DNA of 64,000 nt from Strigamia acuminata (GCA_949358305.1 OX442317.1:1178001-1242000); one strand, 5' to 3'; shown: positions 35,541-47,076, counted from the stretch's first letter. Numbers and translations: made by a program. Notes: generated by a model from the sequence alone, not told the origin.

Positions 35541-35936
35541 CGGTACATGTCGTCGTACCATCTTTTTGTGGAAGTTGATTAGTTAGAATTTTTTTCTGAG
35601 TGTCTAGAACGTTCAAATTTATGCCAAAATCTGTATTTCTTGCACAGAAAACAAGCAAGGAAGATGCACAAAAGCAAATAATAAAGATTCTTACTACTCT
35701 AACTTCTTGTGAAGGTTTGGACGAAGGGCCAAAACTTTTAAAATTTTATAGAAGCAGTGAGAAACTTAAAATTTAGCTGCAAATTTTCAAAAATTTAATG
35801 ATTTTACACACATTGAATTAAGATCAACCTGTTTTAATCATAGTTTCAAACATCAGCAGTGCCTCAGTTACAGTACGCATATTGAAAACATTGGTTCTAC
35901 AAACTATAAATAACAAGTGTTTTGTTGATAGCAGCT
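35541..35936. other. Intergenic spacer
   Basis: Flank sequence also present at 60050-60438 and partly at 63800-63900. No exon or other feature was recognised. Confidence 0.4.
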
Positions 35937-37531
35937 TTAATGCATTCCAAGGATGCATTCACATACAAACACGAATAATGAGATGGTTATACCAATTGCA
36001 AGAAATATAAATGCTGCATAAGTAAGTTTTAAATCCACAGCCGACAATACTTGTTTGGCTTCGTCTTCGGCATCACATCGGGGTCTGTCAATAACCAAAT
36101 CATCACGAAATAGTTGTTGCAGTATGCCTGAAGATTTGGCACGAAGGATACTAGATAGGAACGAATGGTGATTAGTATATAGTATTTTCGAAATTTGGGT
36201 TACAGCTCACAATAGATTGATTGTTTCTGTGAATTGAGAATGTTTTGTTAGGTAAAACCATACGGGCGATGGAAAGTATTGGTGTGGCAAAATACGAAGA
36301 TCACATTCTAATTTGACTGATAGCTCAAGTGTGTAAAGTCCAACATTGTAGTCATCTTCCAGCATTATTTGTTCAGGAACGTTTGCAAATCCTAATGATT
36401 TGTAGCGGTTTGATTCTCGAATTTTTTTAAAACCGCTATGCGGAGTAGTCTAGAAGATAATAAGATAATGTAAAAGAAAATCGGCAAAAGCGTTGGCTTA
36501 TAAACGAAATCAGTTATACTAAAATAGCATGCTCGAAAGGAGAATTTTCCGATGCTCTTAATTTGATTCGATCATCTTTTGCAATATCTTCAATACTCTG
36601 GAAAGGAAAAATTGCTTTACTGGCTGAAAACGATGCAGTCAGGACACTGTTGTAATATGTTGTAATAAATAAAAGAAAAAGTAACATGACCATGTTCAAT
36701 GTTTTTTTCGATGTGCTCGGAGCATCGCTGTAATTCAAACCTGAAAATAAAGAGGAAAAAAGGAGTTTATTTTAGCTTTTCATTTGTGAATGCTTTTACC
36801 TTGAGACGGATACAGTGACAGAAATTCTTGAATTAACTTATTAGCCCAATTGTAGGTATTGTTACTGCTTTGGTTTTCATTTTTGGTCAAGTATTGAAGA
36901 TAAACTGTAGTGAAAAATGACAGAAACGCAAAGAGAAGAACAATAGCTAAAATGACATTCCACAACAATGTTGTGTAAGGCTTGAAGAAAGCCGATTGAG
37001 TGAAGCTTGATTCGTCATAGTTGTTTGAATTTTTCATTATAAGTGTCATTAATGCCATAAAGATGTGCGGCGTTAAATCGTAATAATCAAAATACCTGAC
37101 GTTTACTCTCATTGCATATCCAATAATATCAATTTCCTGAAAATATGATTGTTTTGCAATTTAAAAAACACCATATGTTGGGGTGGAGCGTAGATTATTT
37201 TCTTTATTACCTTATTTTTCAGAGACACAAACAGATCATCTGTCATTGCTTTTATGATAAGTGACATATTAGTTTTAGGAAAGGATGCAAATGGAATATA
37301 GGTCGTACTGAATAATTGAAAATGGCAATAATTAGATGAGAATTTAATAAAACTAATTCACAGTATACTTAAAGCCCAAGAAATCCGATGTCATTTCAAG
37401 AAAATTATACCGATTTCCTGACACATCTACATCATCGTCATATACAACTACTGTCATTGCTGGGTAACACTATAGGAATATTTTTGGTAAGAGAATTTAG
37501 TCTTAGAATGTACTACTGACAATACCAAAGT

Positions 37532-38141
37532 TGTCGTAACCTTGATTCCGGTAAATAAACTTACACAATATCTTACTAATAACACCCTTTATTTCACACT
37601 TGTAATAATACAATAATGATACTTAACAATGTGGTCTCGGATCCTTGCTGGCGGATACGATTTGTTGCTGCACGGCAGTCTTACACGTGGCTTCTACTGT
37701 TGTCTAGGGTAATGGCGTCTGGCGAAACACGTGTTCGCAAACGCTTCGCTTCGGGAGATATTACGATCGTAGTATTGCTACGATAATATCTGTGACTCTG
37801 ATTTATAGATGTAATTGGCAACGGGCATCGATCCTCTATCAATCCGGTAAAACGGCCTGACGGTGAGGTGGTGATGCTAATGTTGCTCTGGTATCTATAA
37901 AGTGGGGGTTTCCGGTCAGACACGGGTTTAAATAGTGGCTGGACCGGAAATGACGTATTTGCATAAATTCGGGGAATTCTGCAAATCTATGACGTTGTCA
38001 CGTCAGTCTCGCAGAAACGGTAAAACTAGTATAGCTAATTTTCCCGCAATAATCTGACAATCATTTTACTATCAATATTAAAATTACTATTTATTAGGTT
38101 ATGATTAATTAAAACACTTTTGTGACCTCGTGGTCACCACA
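37532..38141 (-). repeat. Gypsy 3' LTR
   Basis: 610 bp, identical by eye to 55453-56062. It lies in sense orientation just upstream, in gene order, of IR gene 11 exons 5-10. The 80-codon ORF inside each LTR is incidental. Confidence 0.95.
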
Positions 38142-38153
38142 CGTCCCCTCCTC
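38142..38153 (-). other. Gypsy polypurine tract
   Basis: The minus strand reads GAGGAGGGGACG directly before the 3' LTR, the expected place and composition for the plus-strand primer. Confidence 0.8.
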
Positions 38154-38214
38154 AGCAATGTTGTTGGGGGATTTACAATAAAACAACAAACATTGCGAAG
38201 ACTCAAAGTTAGAT

Positions 38215-39958
38215 TTAGTTCGCTTCCTTTTCAGATGATCCCTGAGGAACGTCCGGAGGCGGAGGTGGAGGTAATTCTTCGGTTACAGGTGGTTTAGCCA
38301 TCTCCGGAGTTGCTGGAATCGTTGGTTCGGCGATCGGTAAAATCGAGGTGAGACGTGATGAACGATCGCTCGGGTCTTCGAACTCCCCGATGAAGTATCG
38401 ATCGTGGCCGCCAACTGGTTCGTAGGGGGCGCCGACTCGTTCATGTACCCAGATACGCGAGAGGAAGGGGGCCAGGCCTTGATTGGTATGGTGGATCTTC
38501 TGGGCCTCGGCCGGATTCGTCGGGGCGCGGTGTGCTCGCAGCAGACGTTGGTGCTGAATGAAATCGACGCCTGGACCCGCCTCTAGAGTTCGCTCCATCC
38601 ATAAGTAGAGCGAGTGGCCGTGGTCGCTCGATCGCTTGATCTGGTTCTTCGTCTTCTGGGTCATCGTCAAACTCGGGTAGTAGTGTTTGAGTTGTGCGTC
38701 GATCGGAGGCAAAGGTTTCGGCTCTAATTTTTTCTTGGGCCGCAGGATCTTCGGTTTTGTTTTCGTCTTTCGGACGACTACTTTCACGCCTTCGATCGGA
38801 ACCAGTCCTTCGGGGAACTTTATCGTCTCCTCTGGAGTGGCCGTCGGGGCTGTCTGGCTCGCCGCAGTCTCGGGAAGAGGTTCGTTGATTAATGCGGCTG
38901 GTTCGCGTTGTGGTAAAGCCACAGTTCGGACCGCTTGATATGATTGTTCCGGGTCGACGTCCTCTGCAACTAACTGCGCGCGAACCTGGATACAGGAAGG
39001 GACTAACTTTAGCCATCGCTCGATGAGAGCGGGAGGCAACAGAAAGCTTTCATGAGCGACGACTGCCCAGGCTGCCAATGCTACACGGGCGTTTCTAAAT
39101 GTGGACGCGGCCAATACGAGCGACATCATGTCTGTGAGCACGACTGTTGTGCGCGCTGTTCGTGACGGATGATCTCGTCCGGGGCTCTTGATGAACTCGA
39201 TGGCCGCACTTTGGATGTTCGTTATCGCAATCTGCATGGTCCTGGCTTGATATTCGTCAATGTCGGACACCATCTCTTTCGCTTGCTCGATCGTGGTTGT
39301 GTCGAGAAACGACTGTAAATCGTATGGCGTTGGGTCGAACTGGATTGTGGCTCGAACCTCCGACGACTGGCTACTGGAAGTTGGTTTTGAAGGCGTTTGG
39401 TCGTTCTTTTCGGCTTGAGCTACGGCTACTTGCTTTGAATTAAATAAAACTCGTTGAATGTCGGGTTCGGGCTCATCCCAAACAATCGGTGTTCTCGACG
39501 TGGAAATTTCGCTTCGCGTTTCTTCTGGTACGGCCGGGAAAATGGGTCCAAAACGATCTTGTCGTCGTTTGAGTTGCTCAAAGGGACTCAGCGATGCTGG
39601 GGTTCCGATAATCACAGTCTTTCGGAATGCGCTGGGCAGACTAGAAGGTACGCTACTAACTGGTTTGGCTGGCGCCTTGATGAATGCGCTTGGTACCGAC
39701 GTTACACTCATCTCGATTGATTTGGTCGGCCGATAGACGGGTTTCGCCTGTTCGTTCTTGACTTTCAGGACGGCTGCTACCATATCGGCTTCGGTGTAAA
39801 GTTTTTCTTGTTCGGGTACGATCATCGGCTCTACCGATTGTTCGTGTTCGATCGTTATCGGCACTTCTCGTCGAACTTCCACTTGCAAAGTCTCTACCTC
39901 ATCGACTTCTCGCGATCTCTCAAAGCGTCCCCATGTTTCCGCTCGTGGCCTTGACAAT
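38215..39958 (-). CDS. Gypsy ORF3, 3' part (about 580 codons), separated by copia insertion
   Basis: C-terminal two thirds of the third gypsy ORF. The first residues of the open frame (39959-39978) come from the copia LTR and are not original. It is rich in Pro, Glu and Lys, has a polyproline run near the end (PPPPPPDVPQG), a basic patch (KTKTKPKILRPKKKLEPKP) and a moderately hydrophobic stretch (VALAAWAVV). I see no signal peptide, furin-like site or C-terminal anchor, so it does not look like an envelope protein. The frame matches that of 47077-47908 across the copia insertion (7123 bp inserted including one target copy). Function unknown. Confidence 0.7.
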
Positions 39959-40455
39959 TGTAGCAGAGGAGTGCGCAATTATCAGCGTAATTGCTGATCG
40001 GAAGCGTGAAAATAAACAAGCGAGTTGTACTACGCGTACGAACGGGCGCGATACGACGCGTATCGACTTCAGCAAATGCGCGCGGCCTAATGCCGCTTAT
40101 AAGCGCTAACAAATGCACTGAAATGTGCACTAAATGAACGACAACGTTTAAAACAATAAAACAAGTTTAATATAAGCATAATACATTACAAAAGGGTCCA
40201 ATCTTGGAAGAAAATCAGCTAAGACACACACGGCTGTGTGTGTCGCCATCTTGGATTCAGATAACAGTGACGGTGGCACTCTGGTGCCGGAAATTAGCAT
40301 TAATTGAGAACAAATCACTTGGTGATAGAATAAATCATATGTGAATGGGATAAAAGTATGGAATTACATACGGGACAGCGTTAAATAAAAGGGAACATCG
40401 AAATCAATAGAGAATAAACATATTCATCGATAAAAACACGGTCTTTAGACCAACA
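39959..40455 (-). repeat. Copia 3' LTR
   Basis: 497 bp. It contains a hairpin GACACACAC-GGCT-GTGTGTGTC (40223-40244) and the palindrome GGTCTTTAGACC near its right end. The twin is at 46580-47076. Confidence 0.95.
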
Positions 40456-40467
40456 AATCCCCTCTTC
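40456..40467 (-). other. Copia polypurine tract
   Basis: The minus strand reads GAAGAGGGGATT immediately before the 3' LTR. The rest of the gap up to the ORF stop at 40667 shows nothing else. Confidence 0.8.
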
Positions 40468-40666
40468 GATGAAAATATTTATCAGGGGACAAGACAAACG
40501 CATACTGGAATTACAGTTGATCAGTGGCGAAAAAAAGAAAAATAATAAATTCGAATCATCGAGCCGGGTACTGTCGTGGTTATCACTTAACTAAGCTCGG
40601 AATTCCCACAGAAACTCGATGATCCTCGAAATCGGGTGAAACTAAATCAGGAATGTCACGATAAAG

Positions 40667-43600
40667 TTATGCTCGGAAGATCTTCGAAATGAGTGACCGC
40701 AAACGTTCGGATGAGAGCCATTTCGTAAAAATGTCTGCGATATTCACTTCGGATGCAACTTTTCGAAGATCGAAGACTCCTGTCGTATACCACTCCCTGA
40801 GCCAATGATACTTCACGCGAATGTGTCGAGTCTTCGCGTTCTCAATGTCGTTAGACGTGAATTGGATAGCGGCCAGGGCATCGGAGTAAACAACAGGTCG
40901 AGCCAATCGATTGAGAATCGGGAAATCGGTGTACACGGAGTCCAACCAGAAAAGCTCCTTTACACACTCTACCAGGGCGATAAATTCCGCTTCCATAGTA
41001 GAGCATGCAACGGTCGACTGTTTTCGACAGGACCAGCCGATAGGGACATTGCCGATGTACACGATGTATCCTCCGAAACTCAAGGAGGTTTCCGGGTCGC
41101 TCGCCCACGATGCGTCGGTGAAAGCCGATAACTGGCTCGATGTGCAGCCAGATAACTCGATGCAAAGGTCTGCAGTATTTGCCACGTACTGGAGAACCTG
41201 GAGAAGAGCGCGGATGTGGGTTCGGTTGTAGCACGTGTTGTATTGTGCTAGGGCGATCACGGAGTATAGGATATCGGGACGAGTTCTCGATGCCAAGAAC
41301 AACAGTGAACCGATTACCGATCGATAGGGGAAATCTTCGAGGTTTTCGGTGGACCCTCTGACGAGCGTTGTTCCCGGTGTCACTGGCACCTTGACGAGGT
41401 TATTGGTCGATGTCCCGAACTTCTTTATAATCTTGGCGATGTAAGCACGCTGGGTGATAAATGTGCGTCCTGCGTCGCGGATGAATTCGACGCCTAGAAG
41501 TCTCGTGATCGGGCCAAGGTTCACGATGTCGAATTTCGAACTGATGAGTCGAATCAGTTGAGTGAAAACATTGTCGGATGCGTAAAATATAACAATATCG
41601 TCCACGTAGACCAGCATAACAGCTGTGTTTCCGTAAACGTATACGCAGTTGCATGCCGGCATTCTTCGAAATCCGAGGGCCCGTAACGTCTCGTCGAGTT
41701 TCTCGAACCATTGTCTACCCGACTGGTGGAGGCCGTAAAGTGACTTGAGGAGCAGCCACACGTTGTTTGGATCGGAGCATGTGGCACCCGCGGGGATTCG
41801 CATGTAGACTTTGTGCTTTAATTCCCCGTATAGGTACGCACCTTTCACGTCGAGGTGGGCGTCCTTCCAACCACGTAATACGACGAGAAGACAGAAAAAC
41901 AGACGAATCAATATGAAGTTCACGACTGGGCTAAACACCTCATCAAAATCGACTCCGAGGGTTTGATAAAAACCTTGCGCTACTAAGCGTGCTCGGTATC
42001 GAGTGACGGTTCCGGCTGCATCAGTTTTGAGTTTAAAAATCCACTTGCAGCCAAGAATAGTGGTGTCGGGTGGTCGGGGAACTTCTTCATAGATCTCTCG
42101 CTCTTTGAACATATCGAGCTCCTCTCCAATTGCTTCACGCCATTTCGGAGCATCAGTGAATTTCGGTATTTCGGCGAATGAAGCCGGTTCGGTTCGGCAC
42201 AGATGAGCCGCGTGACGAACGCCCGGAAGTGTTGGCAATTTGTGTTCGAGATTACCGAAGAAAAACAGTCCGGGGTCGTAATCAATATTGTTCAACATAC
42301 AATACTCCTCGATGTCGTGATAAGATCTTAGACGAATCTTCGGAGTTGGAAAATAATAGACGTCGATTAAGATCTTCCCGGGTTTTTGATCCTTTCTCAG
42401 ATGTTCCTCGCGTACCCATTCACGGCACTCGCCATCTCCACCGACGAATCGCCACTTATGAGTAGTGTGGCGCGCAGTCGCTGGTGAATTGGGATCGGGG
42501 TCGAAAATTTGGAACCCTTGCGCAGCCTGATCATCAACACGTTGCTGACGACGCGTCGTAATAAATCTCGGCGTCGGTATCGGCGTTTCACGTGGGAGAG
42601 GAGGCGCTGTCGAACGTTGAGGTGAGGGTGGTGCTGATGGGCGAGGCGATGGTGGGGCAGATTGACGAGGTGTCGAAGGAGGTAATTGATGCGACGATGG
42701 TTCCGCTGACGCGTCAATGAGTTCGGACGTCTCGGGATAAACCGATAGCTCATCCATGTCTCGGATATCGTGGTCGGTGTCGCGTTCCTCTTCGTATGAA
42801 ATGTGATGAGATTGTCGAAGGGATGCGGAACCCGGAGGTAATGTCGCACATAAATCCAGCAAGACCCGTTCCGGAGTCGTCGGAGGTGGAATGTTGATAT
42901 GCAGAAACGCAGGAGGTGTGTGCATCGAAGCGGATGCCGTTGATACATGTTCGGAATCGTTCGCAGAGTGTTCCGACGCCTCGGAGTCGGATCCCCTCGG
43001 CCATTGATGGTATTGGAGATTATCATCGAATGTGACGGATTGCTGTCCAGGGCCGGTGAACGATTCTTGAGGTCGTTGAGACGAAATTTTAATCGATTTC
43101 CGATAGGATTGGCGTTCATCGACTTTGACATGAATCGACTCGTAGACTTTGTTGTCAGTTGGGTTCCAAATTCTGAATCCGCGGGTCCCTGTGGCGTAGC
43201 CGACTAAATATCCCTCCCAGGCCCGCGGATCCAGTTTCTTCCGGCCTGGTGCGGTGTAGTGCACCCAGCACTTTGAGCCGACTTTGCGGAGGTGTCGTAA
43301 CGATAGGGCTCTCTGTCGCCAAAGGATGTACGGGACCTGATTGTTAAGTCGAGAATGAGGGCACCGGTTCTTGATGTATCCGAACGTAACTGCGAGCTCG
43401 GCCCAGAGCGCATCCGGAAGTTTGGTTTCCGAAATGATCGCGCGGACGTTGTCGAGCATTGTCCTGTTTATGCGCTCGGCCGTGCCATTCATCTGTGGCG
43501 ATGACGGGTTCGTCCGTTGCCCTTGAATGCCTTTATCCTGAAGATATCGGAGAAATTCGTTTGACATGAACTCTCCGCCTCGATCCGTCCGAATCGCTTT

Positions 43601-45694
43601 TACTCGAGAGTCTTGAATTCTTTCCACTCGAGCAACAAAGTCCTTGAAGGTTGCGAAAACTTGTGATTTCTGCGCTAGCGGTATAATCCAGCAATAGCGT
43701 GTCGCGTCGTCGATGACAGTAAGGACGAAACGCGCTCCTCCAAACGATGGGATAGGGGCGGGCCCCCAAATATCCATGTGGAGAAGGTCCAAAGGCTTCG
43801 TTGTCGAGGGGTTCGGATCGGGCTTGTGAGAAGCTCTAATCGATTTGGCGATCCGACAATCGTTGCAGGCCAATTCCCTGTTGACTTCCCCTGGTTGCAT
43901 TCCGTAGACTTGGTCGTTTGCGGCCAACAACTTCATTCCCTTGGTGTGAAGGTGGCCGAGTCGGCTGTGCCATAAGCCGGTAGCGTCCTTGACGGAAGCT
44001 GGATTGGCAATGACCTTCTTCTTCAATTGAGACGGATTGCCGAGGGGAGGAAAGGAATTTGCGTTCTGAATCGCGGTTGGATTTGCCGTTGGGATTGACT
44101 GCAAGGCACCCGCATAGGATGGAGGAGTGGTCAGGTTATTATGGATTTGCGTGGGAATGGGAGGAGGAATCGGATTGGTTTGAGGAGCTTGTTGTACAGA
44201 AATTTGCTTTACATGTTCAATGGCTGGCATCTCAATCCGGAAATCCGTTATTTCTCGCTGTTTCGACCCTTTTCCCTGTCTATGCTTCGGAATGTTCGGG
44301 AAATCTTCTTCGGTTGTCACGTACATTTGCGCTGGCGACACGGGAATCGTTGGTTGTGTCGTAGTAGAGACCGTCGTCGCAAATGTCGGATTCGAACATA
44401 AACCGTCCACATAGTAAAGACCACCTCTCTCTTTTGCACGGATGAGAGGGCTGCGAATGTCCGATTGGTAAACATGAATCTCACTATTGAAAATGTGGAT
44501 ATGATGTCGAGCTTTATCAATCTTGGACACGGAGATCAAGTTTGCCTCGAAATTCGGCGCATATAAGACATTGGTCAAATTAACGGTGCATCGCGTCTTG
44601 TCAATCGCTAGGAGAAGTCGAACCGTTCCTTTGCCCGTTACTTGGGACTTGCCCTGTCCTAACTCAATGTCAAATGGGATCACATCGGTGAATTCGGTGA
44701 ATCCTGCACGCACGTGAGACACATGGTCTGTGGCGCCGCAATCCAGTATCCATTCATTGGATTGCATGAAATGGGCTACTGGACGTTGGACAACTTGCGG
44801 CGCATTGACAAAGAATGTCCCCTCTCGATGTGGAAGAGAGTTTTCACGGGGTCTGGTATTATTGACCTTCGCGGCAGCGTTTTTGTTACGCCTGCGACTT
44901 TTGCTGCGAGAATTACGTTGCAGCGTGACCGTGGGTTGATTCTGATTTTGTCGAGGTGGACGTGGACATCTGTTCGCATAATGTCCAAATTGATCACAAT
45001 TAAAGCATTTCACGGTTGATAAATCACGTGGACCAGATTTATTACGCGGCCGAAATTGTCCTTTAGAAGCATGAGCTGACGATTCAGATGATCCGAGCAG
45101 CCCAGTTGATTTAAAACGCATATGTTCGGATATCAGTTGCTCGGCAACATCCTTCGGCGTAAACTTTGGGTCTGGCCAATGATAGATCGCGAAGGTAGCC
45201 TGCGCGTATTCAGGCGGCAAACACTTTAAGTATTGATACGCGTGATGAATTGGGCTGATGATTTCATTAACATCCCTTAATTGGCGCACGTAATTGTCCA
45301 CGCGGGCAATAAAATCTGGCATGTCCTCGTTGGGTTGAAGCTGCAGATTTAAGAAGTCCCAGCGCATGGCCGCTTGACGGGCCCTGGAACTTGGCGCGTA
45401 AATCTTGGCGAGCGTCTCCCACGCCTCCTTTGGCGTGTTGCAAGTCTCAAGAACTGTGCGCTTGCTGGGGCTCACGTGAATGTAAATGTGCCCTAGTGCT
45501 TTGTCCTTCTTTATCATATAACGGTCGAGTTCCTTGGGCGTCAGGGTTGCAATGTGGTCCGCCTCCTTGTCTTCTGTCACGTGTCTCCAGAGCCCCTCGG
45601 ATTTTAACAGGAACTGCATCGCCATCCGCCAGTCCTCGTAATTTCCGACACCGAGGACCGGAACTAGAGCACTCGAAGCTGCTGCTTTTTGCAT
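40667..45694 (-). CDS. Copia gag-pol polyprotein, 1675 aa, intact
   Basis: Single ORF from ATG 45694. The gag-like N-terminus (about 1-200) has a GNYEDWRMAMQFLL motif. A CCHC zinc knuckle lies at about 229-242 (CFNCDQFGHYANRC). The protease follows near 316-320, where the site reads LDCGATDHV with Cys in place of the usual Ser or Thr after the catalytic Asp. The integrase zinc motif starts WHSRLGH at about 574 and ends CNDC; its catalytic acidic residues are visible in LLHMDIWG, RTDRGGEF and NGTAERIN. The RT has LDVKGAYL and YVDD; RNase H includes STMEAEFIAL and KTRHIRVKYH. No frameshift separates gag and pol, as in Drosophila copia. Likely competent for transposition if the protease variant is active. 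Confidence 0.95.
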   Translation of the reverse strand: MQKAAASSALVPVLGVGNYEDWRMAMQFLLKSEGLWRHVTEDKEADHIATLTPKELDRYMIKKDKALGHIYIHVSPSKRTVLETCNTPKEAWETLAKIYAPSSRARQAAMRWDFLNLQLQPNEDMPDFIARVDNYVRQLRDVNEIISPIHHAYQYLKCLPPEYAQATFAIYHWPDPKFTPKDVAEQLISEHMRFKSTGLLGSSESSAHASKGQFRPRNKSGPRDLSTVKCFNCDQFGHYANRCPRPPRQNQNQPTVTLQRNSRSKSRRRNKNAAAKVNNTRPRENSLPHREGTFFVNAPQVVQRPVAHFMQSNEWILDCGATDHVSHVRAGFTEFTDVIPFDIELGQGKSQVTGKGTVRLLLAIDKTRCTVNLTNVLYAPNFEANLISVSKIDKARHHIHIFNSEIHVYQSDIRSPLIRAKERGGLYYVDGLCSNPTFATTVSTTTQPTIPVSPAQMYVTTEEDFPNIPKHRQGKGSKQREITDFRIEMPAIEHVKQISVQQAPQTNPIPPPIPTQIHNNLTTPPSYAGALQSIPTANPTAIQNANSFPPLGNPSQLKKKVIANPASVKDATGLWHSRLGHLHTKGMKLLAANDQVYGMQPGEVNRELACNDCRIAKSIRASHKPDPNPSTTKPLDLLHMDIWGPAPIPSFGGARFVLTVIDDATRYCWIIPLAQKSQVFATFKDFVARVERIQDSRVKAIRTDRGGEFMSNEFLRYLQDKGIQGQRTNPSSPQMNGTAERINRTMLDNVRAIISETKLPDALWAELAVTFGYIKNRCPHSRLNNQVPYILWRQRALSLRHLRKVGSKCWVHYTAPGRKKLDPRAWEGYLVGYATGTRGFRIWNPTDNKVYESIHVKVDERQSYRKSIKISSQRPQESFTGPGQQSVTFDDNLQYHQWPRGSDSEASEHSANDSEHVSTASASMHTPPAFLHINIPPPTTPERVLLDLCATLPPGSASLRQSHHISYEEERDTDHDIRDMDELSVYPETSELIDASAEPSSHQLPPSTPRQSAPPSPRPSAPPSPQRSTAPPLPRETPIPTPRFITTRRQQRVDDQAAQGFQIFDPDPNSPATARHTTHKWRFVGGDGECREWVREEHLRKDQKPGKILIDVYYFPTPKIRLRSYHDIEEYCMLNNIDYDPGLFFFGNLEHKLPTLPGVRHAAHLCRTEPASFAEIPKFTDAPKWREAIGEELDMFKEREIYEEVPRPPDTTILGCKWIFKLKTDAAGTVTRYRARLVAQGFYQTLGVDFDEVFSPVVNFILIRLFFCLLVVLRGWKDAHLDVKGAYLYGELKHKVYMRIPAGATCSDPNNVWLLLKSLYGLHQSGRQWFEKLDETLRALGFRRMPACNCVYVYGNTAVMLVYVDDIVIFYASDNVFTQLIRLISSKFDIVNLGPITRLLGVEFIRDAGRTFITQRAYIAKIIKKFGTSTNNLVKVPVTPGTTLVRGSTENLEDFPYRSVIGSLLFLASRTRPDILYSVIALAQYNTCYNRTHIRALLQVLQYVANTADLCIELSGCTSSQLSAFTDASWASDPETSLSFGGYIVYIGNVPIGWSCRKQSTVACSTMEAEFIALVECVKELFWLDSVYTDFPILNRLARPVVYSDALAAIQFTSNDIENAKTRHIRVKYHWLREWYTTGVFDLRKVASEVNIADIFTKWLSSERLRSLISKIFRA

Positions 45695-46560
45695 CGTGAA
45701 TCGCTAGACAAAACACAACGCGGAGAACACAAAGGCTCAGAGAATGGCACTGATGTGGTACACTTGATCGGAGCACTGCACTGAAGCACGTCACTAGCAC
45801 TTTCGAAGCGGAAAACCACGAATTGGGAGGCAATGCTACAATTGCCTGATAACCTGTGGTGAGTGTCCCCCTGACGTCCTTTACGACCACCTGGGGTCAC
45901 GGGAATGTCAGGTGGCGCAGGGCTCAGCCTCACCACAGAATACAATGACGCGGTGCTCGGAATCGAGCGTAGGGCGCCAAGGAGTCTAATAAACCCACCA
46001 AAATCCCCTCTTAAAATTAACAAAGGTAATTGCGAAAATAGGAGAAATAGGTGAATCAACTGCGGTTGCAGTCCTCGTGCAAATGAAGGCACGGCGCGGT
46101 TTTTCTCGAAAAAAACCGGAGAAAAAGCGCAATTTGGATTCGAAAATCCAAATTCTTCTCATAAAATGAGGCTCTTCGCAAGAAAAGTGCAAAATCGTCG
46201 TAAATAAATCAAGATCGGCGATACTGTGCATACGCCGGGGTATGACACAGCGAGAATCGACTCGTTTCTCGGTGAAAATAATTATTTCGACGTTGTCGAA
46301 TCGCAAATCGTCGAAAACCTGAAAATAAAAAGAAAATTCGACACGAAATTCGCGAACCCGCGGAATTTCGACCGAAATTAAGCGTAGAATCGAATGGGAA
46401 GCAGCACGGGCTTCTGCGGAACGTCGATAGTACGTCGGCGGCGTTCTCGAGACGAAAATCCGGTCAAAATGGCGGCCGAAAACCTGAAAATATAAATTTC
46501 CGTGCAAAATCGCGATTTTCGCGAAAAATGCGCCGAAAATTGGGCGAAAAATTAGTAAAC
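45695..46560 (-). other. Copia leader
   Basis: About 870 bp between primer site and ORF. It contains overlapping sense ORFs (to about 236 codons) with no recognisable domain and biased AAA/TTT composition; they are judged incidental. A long leader is usual for RNA packaging signals, but none was identified. Confidence 0.5.
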
Positions 46561-46578
46561 AACCATCCTCTGCTACCA
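46561..46578 (-). other. Copia primer-binding site (initiator tRNA-Met)
   Basis: The minus strand reads TGGTAGCAGAGGATGGTT, complementary over all 18 bases to the 3' end of animal initiator tRNA-Met as I know it. One base separates it from the 5' LTR. Its first ten bases after TG also pair perfectly with the adjacent LTR end. Confidence 0.9.
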
Positions 46579-46579
46579 A

Positions 46580-47076
46580 TGTAGCAGAGGAGTGCGCAAT
46601 TATCAGCGTAATTGCTGATCGGAAGCGTGAAAATAAACAAGCGAGTTGTACTACGCGTACGAACGGGCGCGATACGACGCGTATCGACTTCAGCAAATGC
46701 GCGCGGCCTAATGCCGCTTATAAGCGCTAACAAATGCACTGAAATGTGCACTAAATGAACGACAACGTTTAAAACAATAAAACAAGTTTAATATAAGCAT
46801 AATACATTACAAAAGGGTCCAATCTTGGAAGAAAATCAGCTAAGACACACACGGCTGTGTGTGTCGCCATCTTGGATTCAGATAACAGTGACGGTGGCAC
46901 TCTGGTGCCGGAAATTAGCATTAATTGAGAACAAATCACTTGGTGATAGAATAAATCATATGTGAATGGGATAAAAGTATGGAATTACATACGGGACAGC
47001 GTTAAATAAAAGGGAACATCGAAATCAATAGAGAATAAACATATTCATCGATAAAAACACGGTCTTTAGACCAACA
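46580..47076 (-). repeat. Copia 5' LTR
   Basis: 497 bp, identical by eye to 39959-40455, in the promoter position for the element. The LTR end adjacent to the primer site reads CCTCTGCTACA in element sense. Confidence 0.95.

Larger units (their letters stand above)
39959..47076 (-). mobile_element. Ty1/copia LTR retrotransposon nested in gypsy ORF3
   Basis: 7118 bp on the minus strand. LTRs of 497 bp (39959-40455, 46580-47076) begin TGTAGCAG and end CCAACA and look identical. The target duplication ACAAT occurs at 39954-39958 and 47077-47081. One uninterrupted gag-pol ORF (45694 to 40667), an initiator tRNA-Met primer site and a polypurine tract are present, so the copy looks intact. The order integrase before RT and the YVDD motif make it Ty1/copia (Pseudoviridae). 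Confidence 0.96.

Noticed and set aside
37681-37923. 80-codon ORF present in both gypsy LTRs (also 55602-55844)
   Set aside because: Identical because the LTRs are identical; it spans promoter/terminal sequence and is not a gene.
38441-39016. 191-codon overlapping frame in gypsy ORF3
   Set aside because: Alternative frame of a GC-richer coding region; the frame at 38215-39958 is longer and continuous with 47077-47908.
46561-46578. tRNA-like sequence
   Set aside because: Only 18 bases match the initiator tRNA-Met 3' end, next to an LTR: a primer-binding site, not a tRNA gene.
45986-46696. 236-codon sense ORF in the copia leader
   Set aside because: It starts inside the LTR, is low in complexity and has no known motif. 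Leader ORFs in copia elements are usually incidental.
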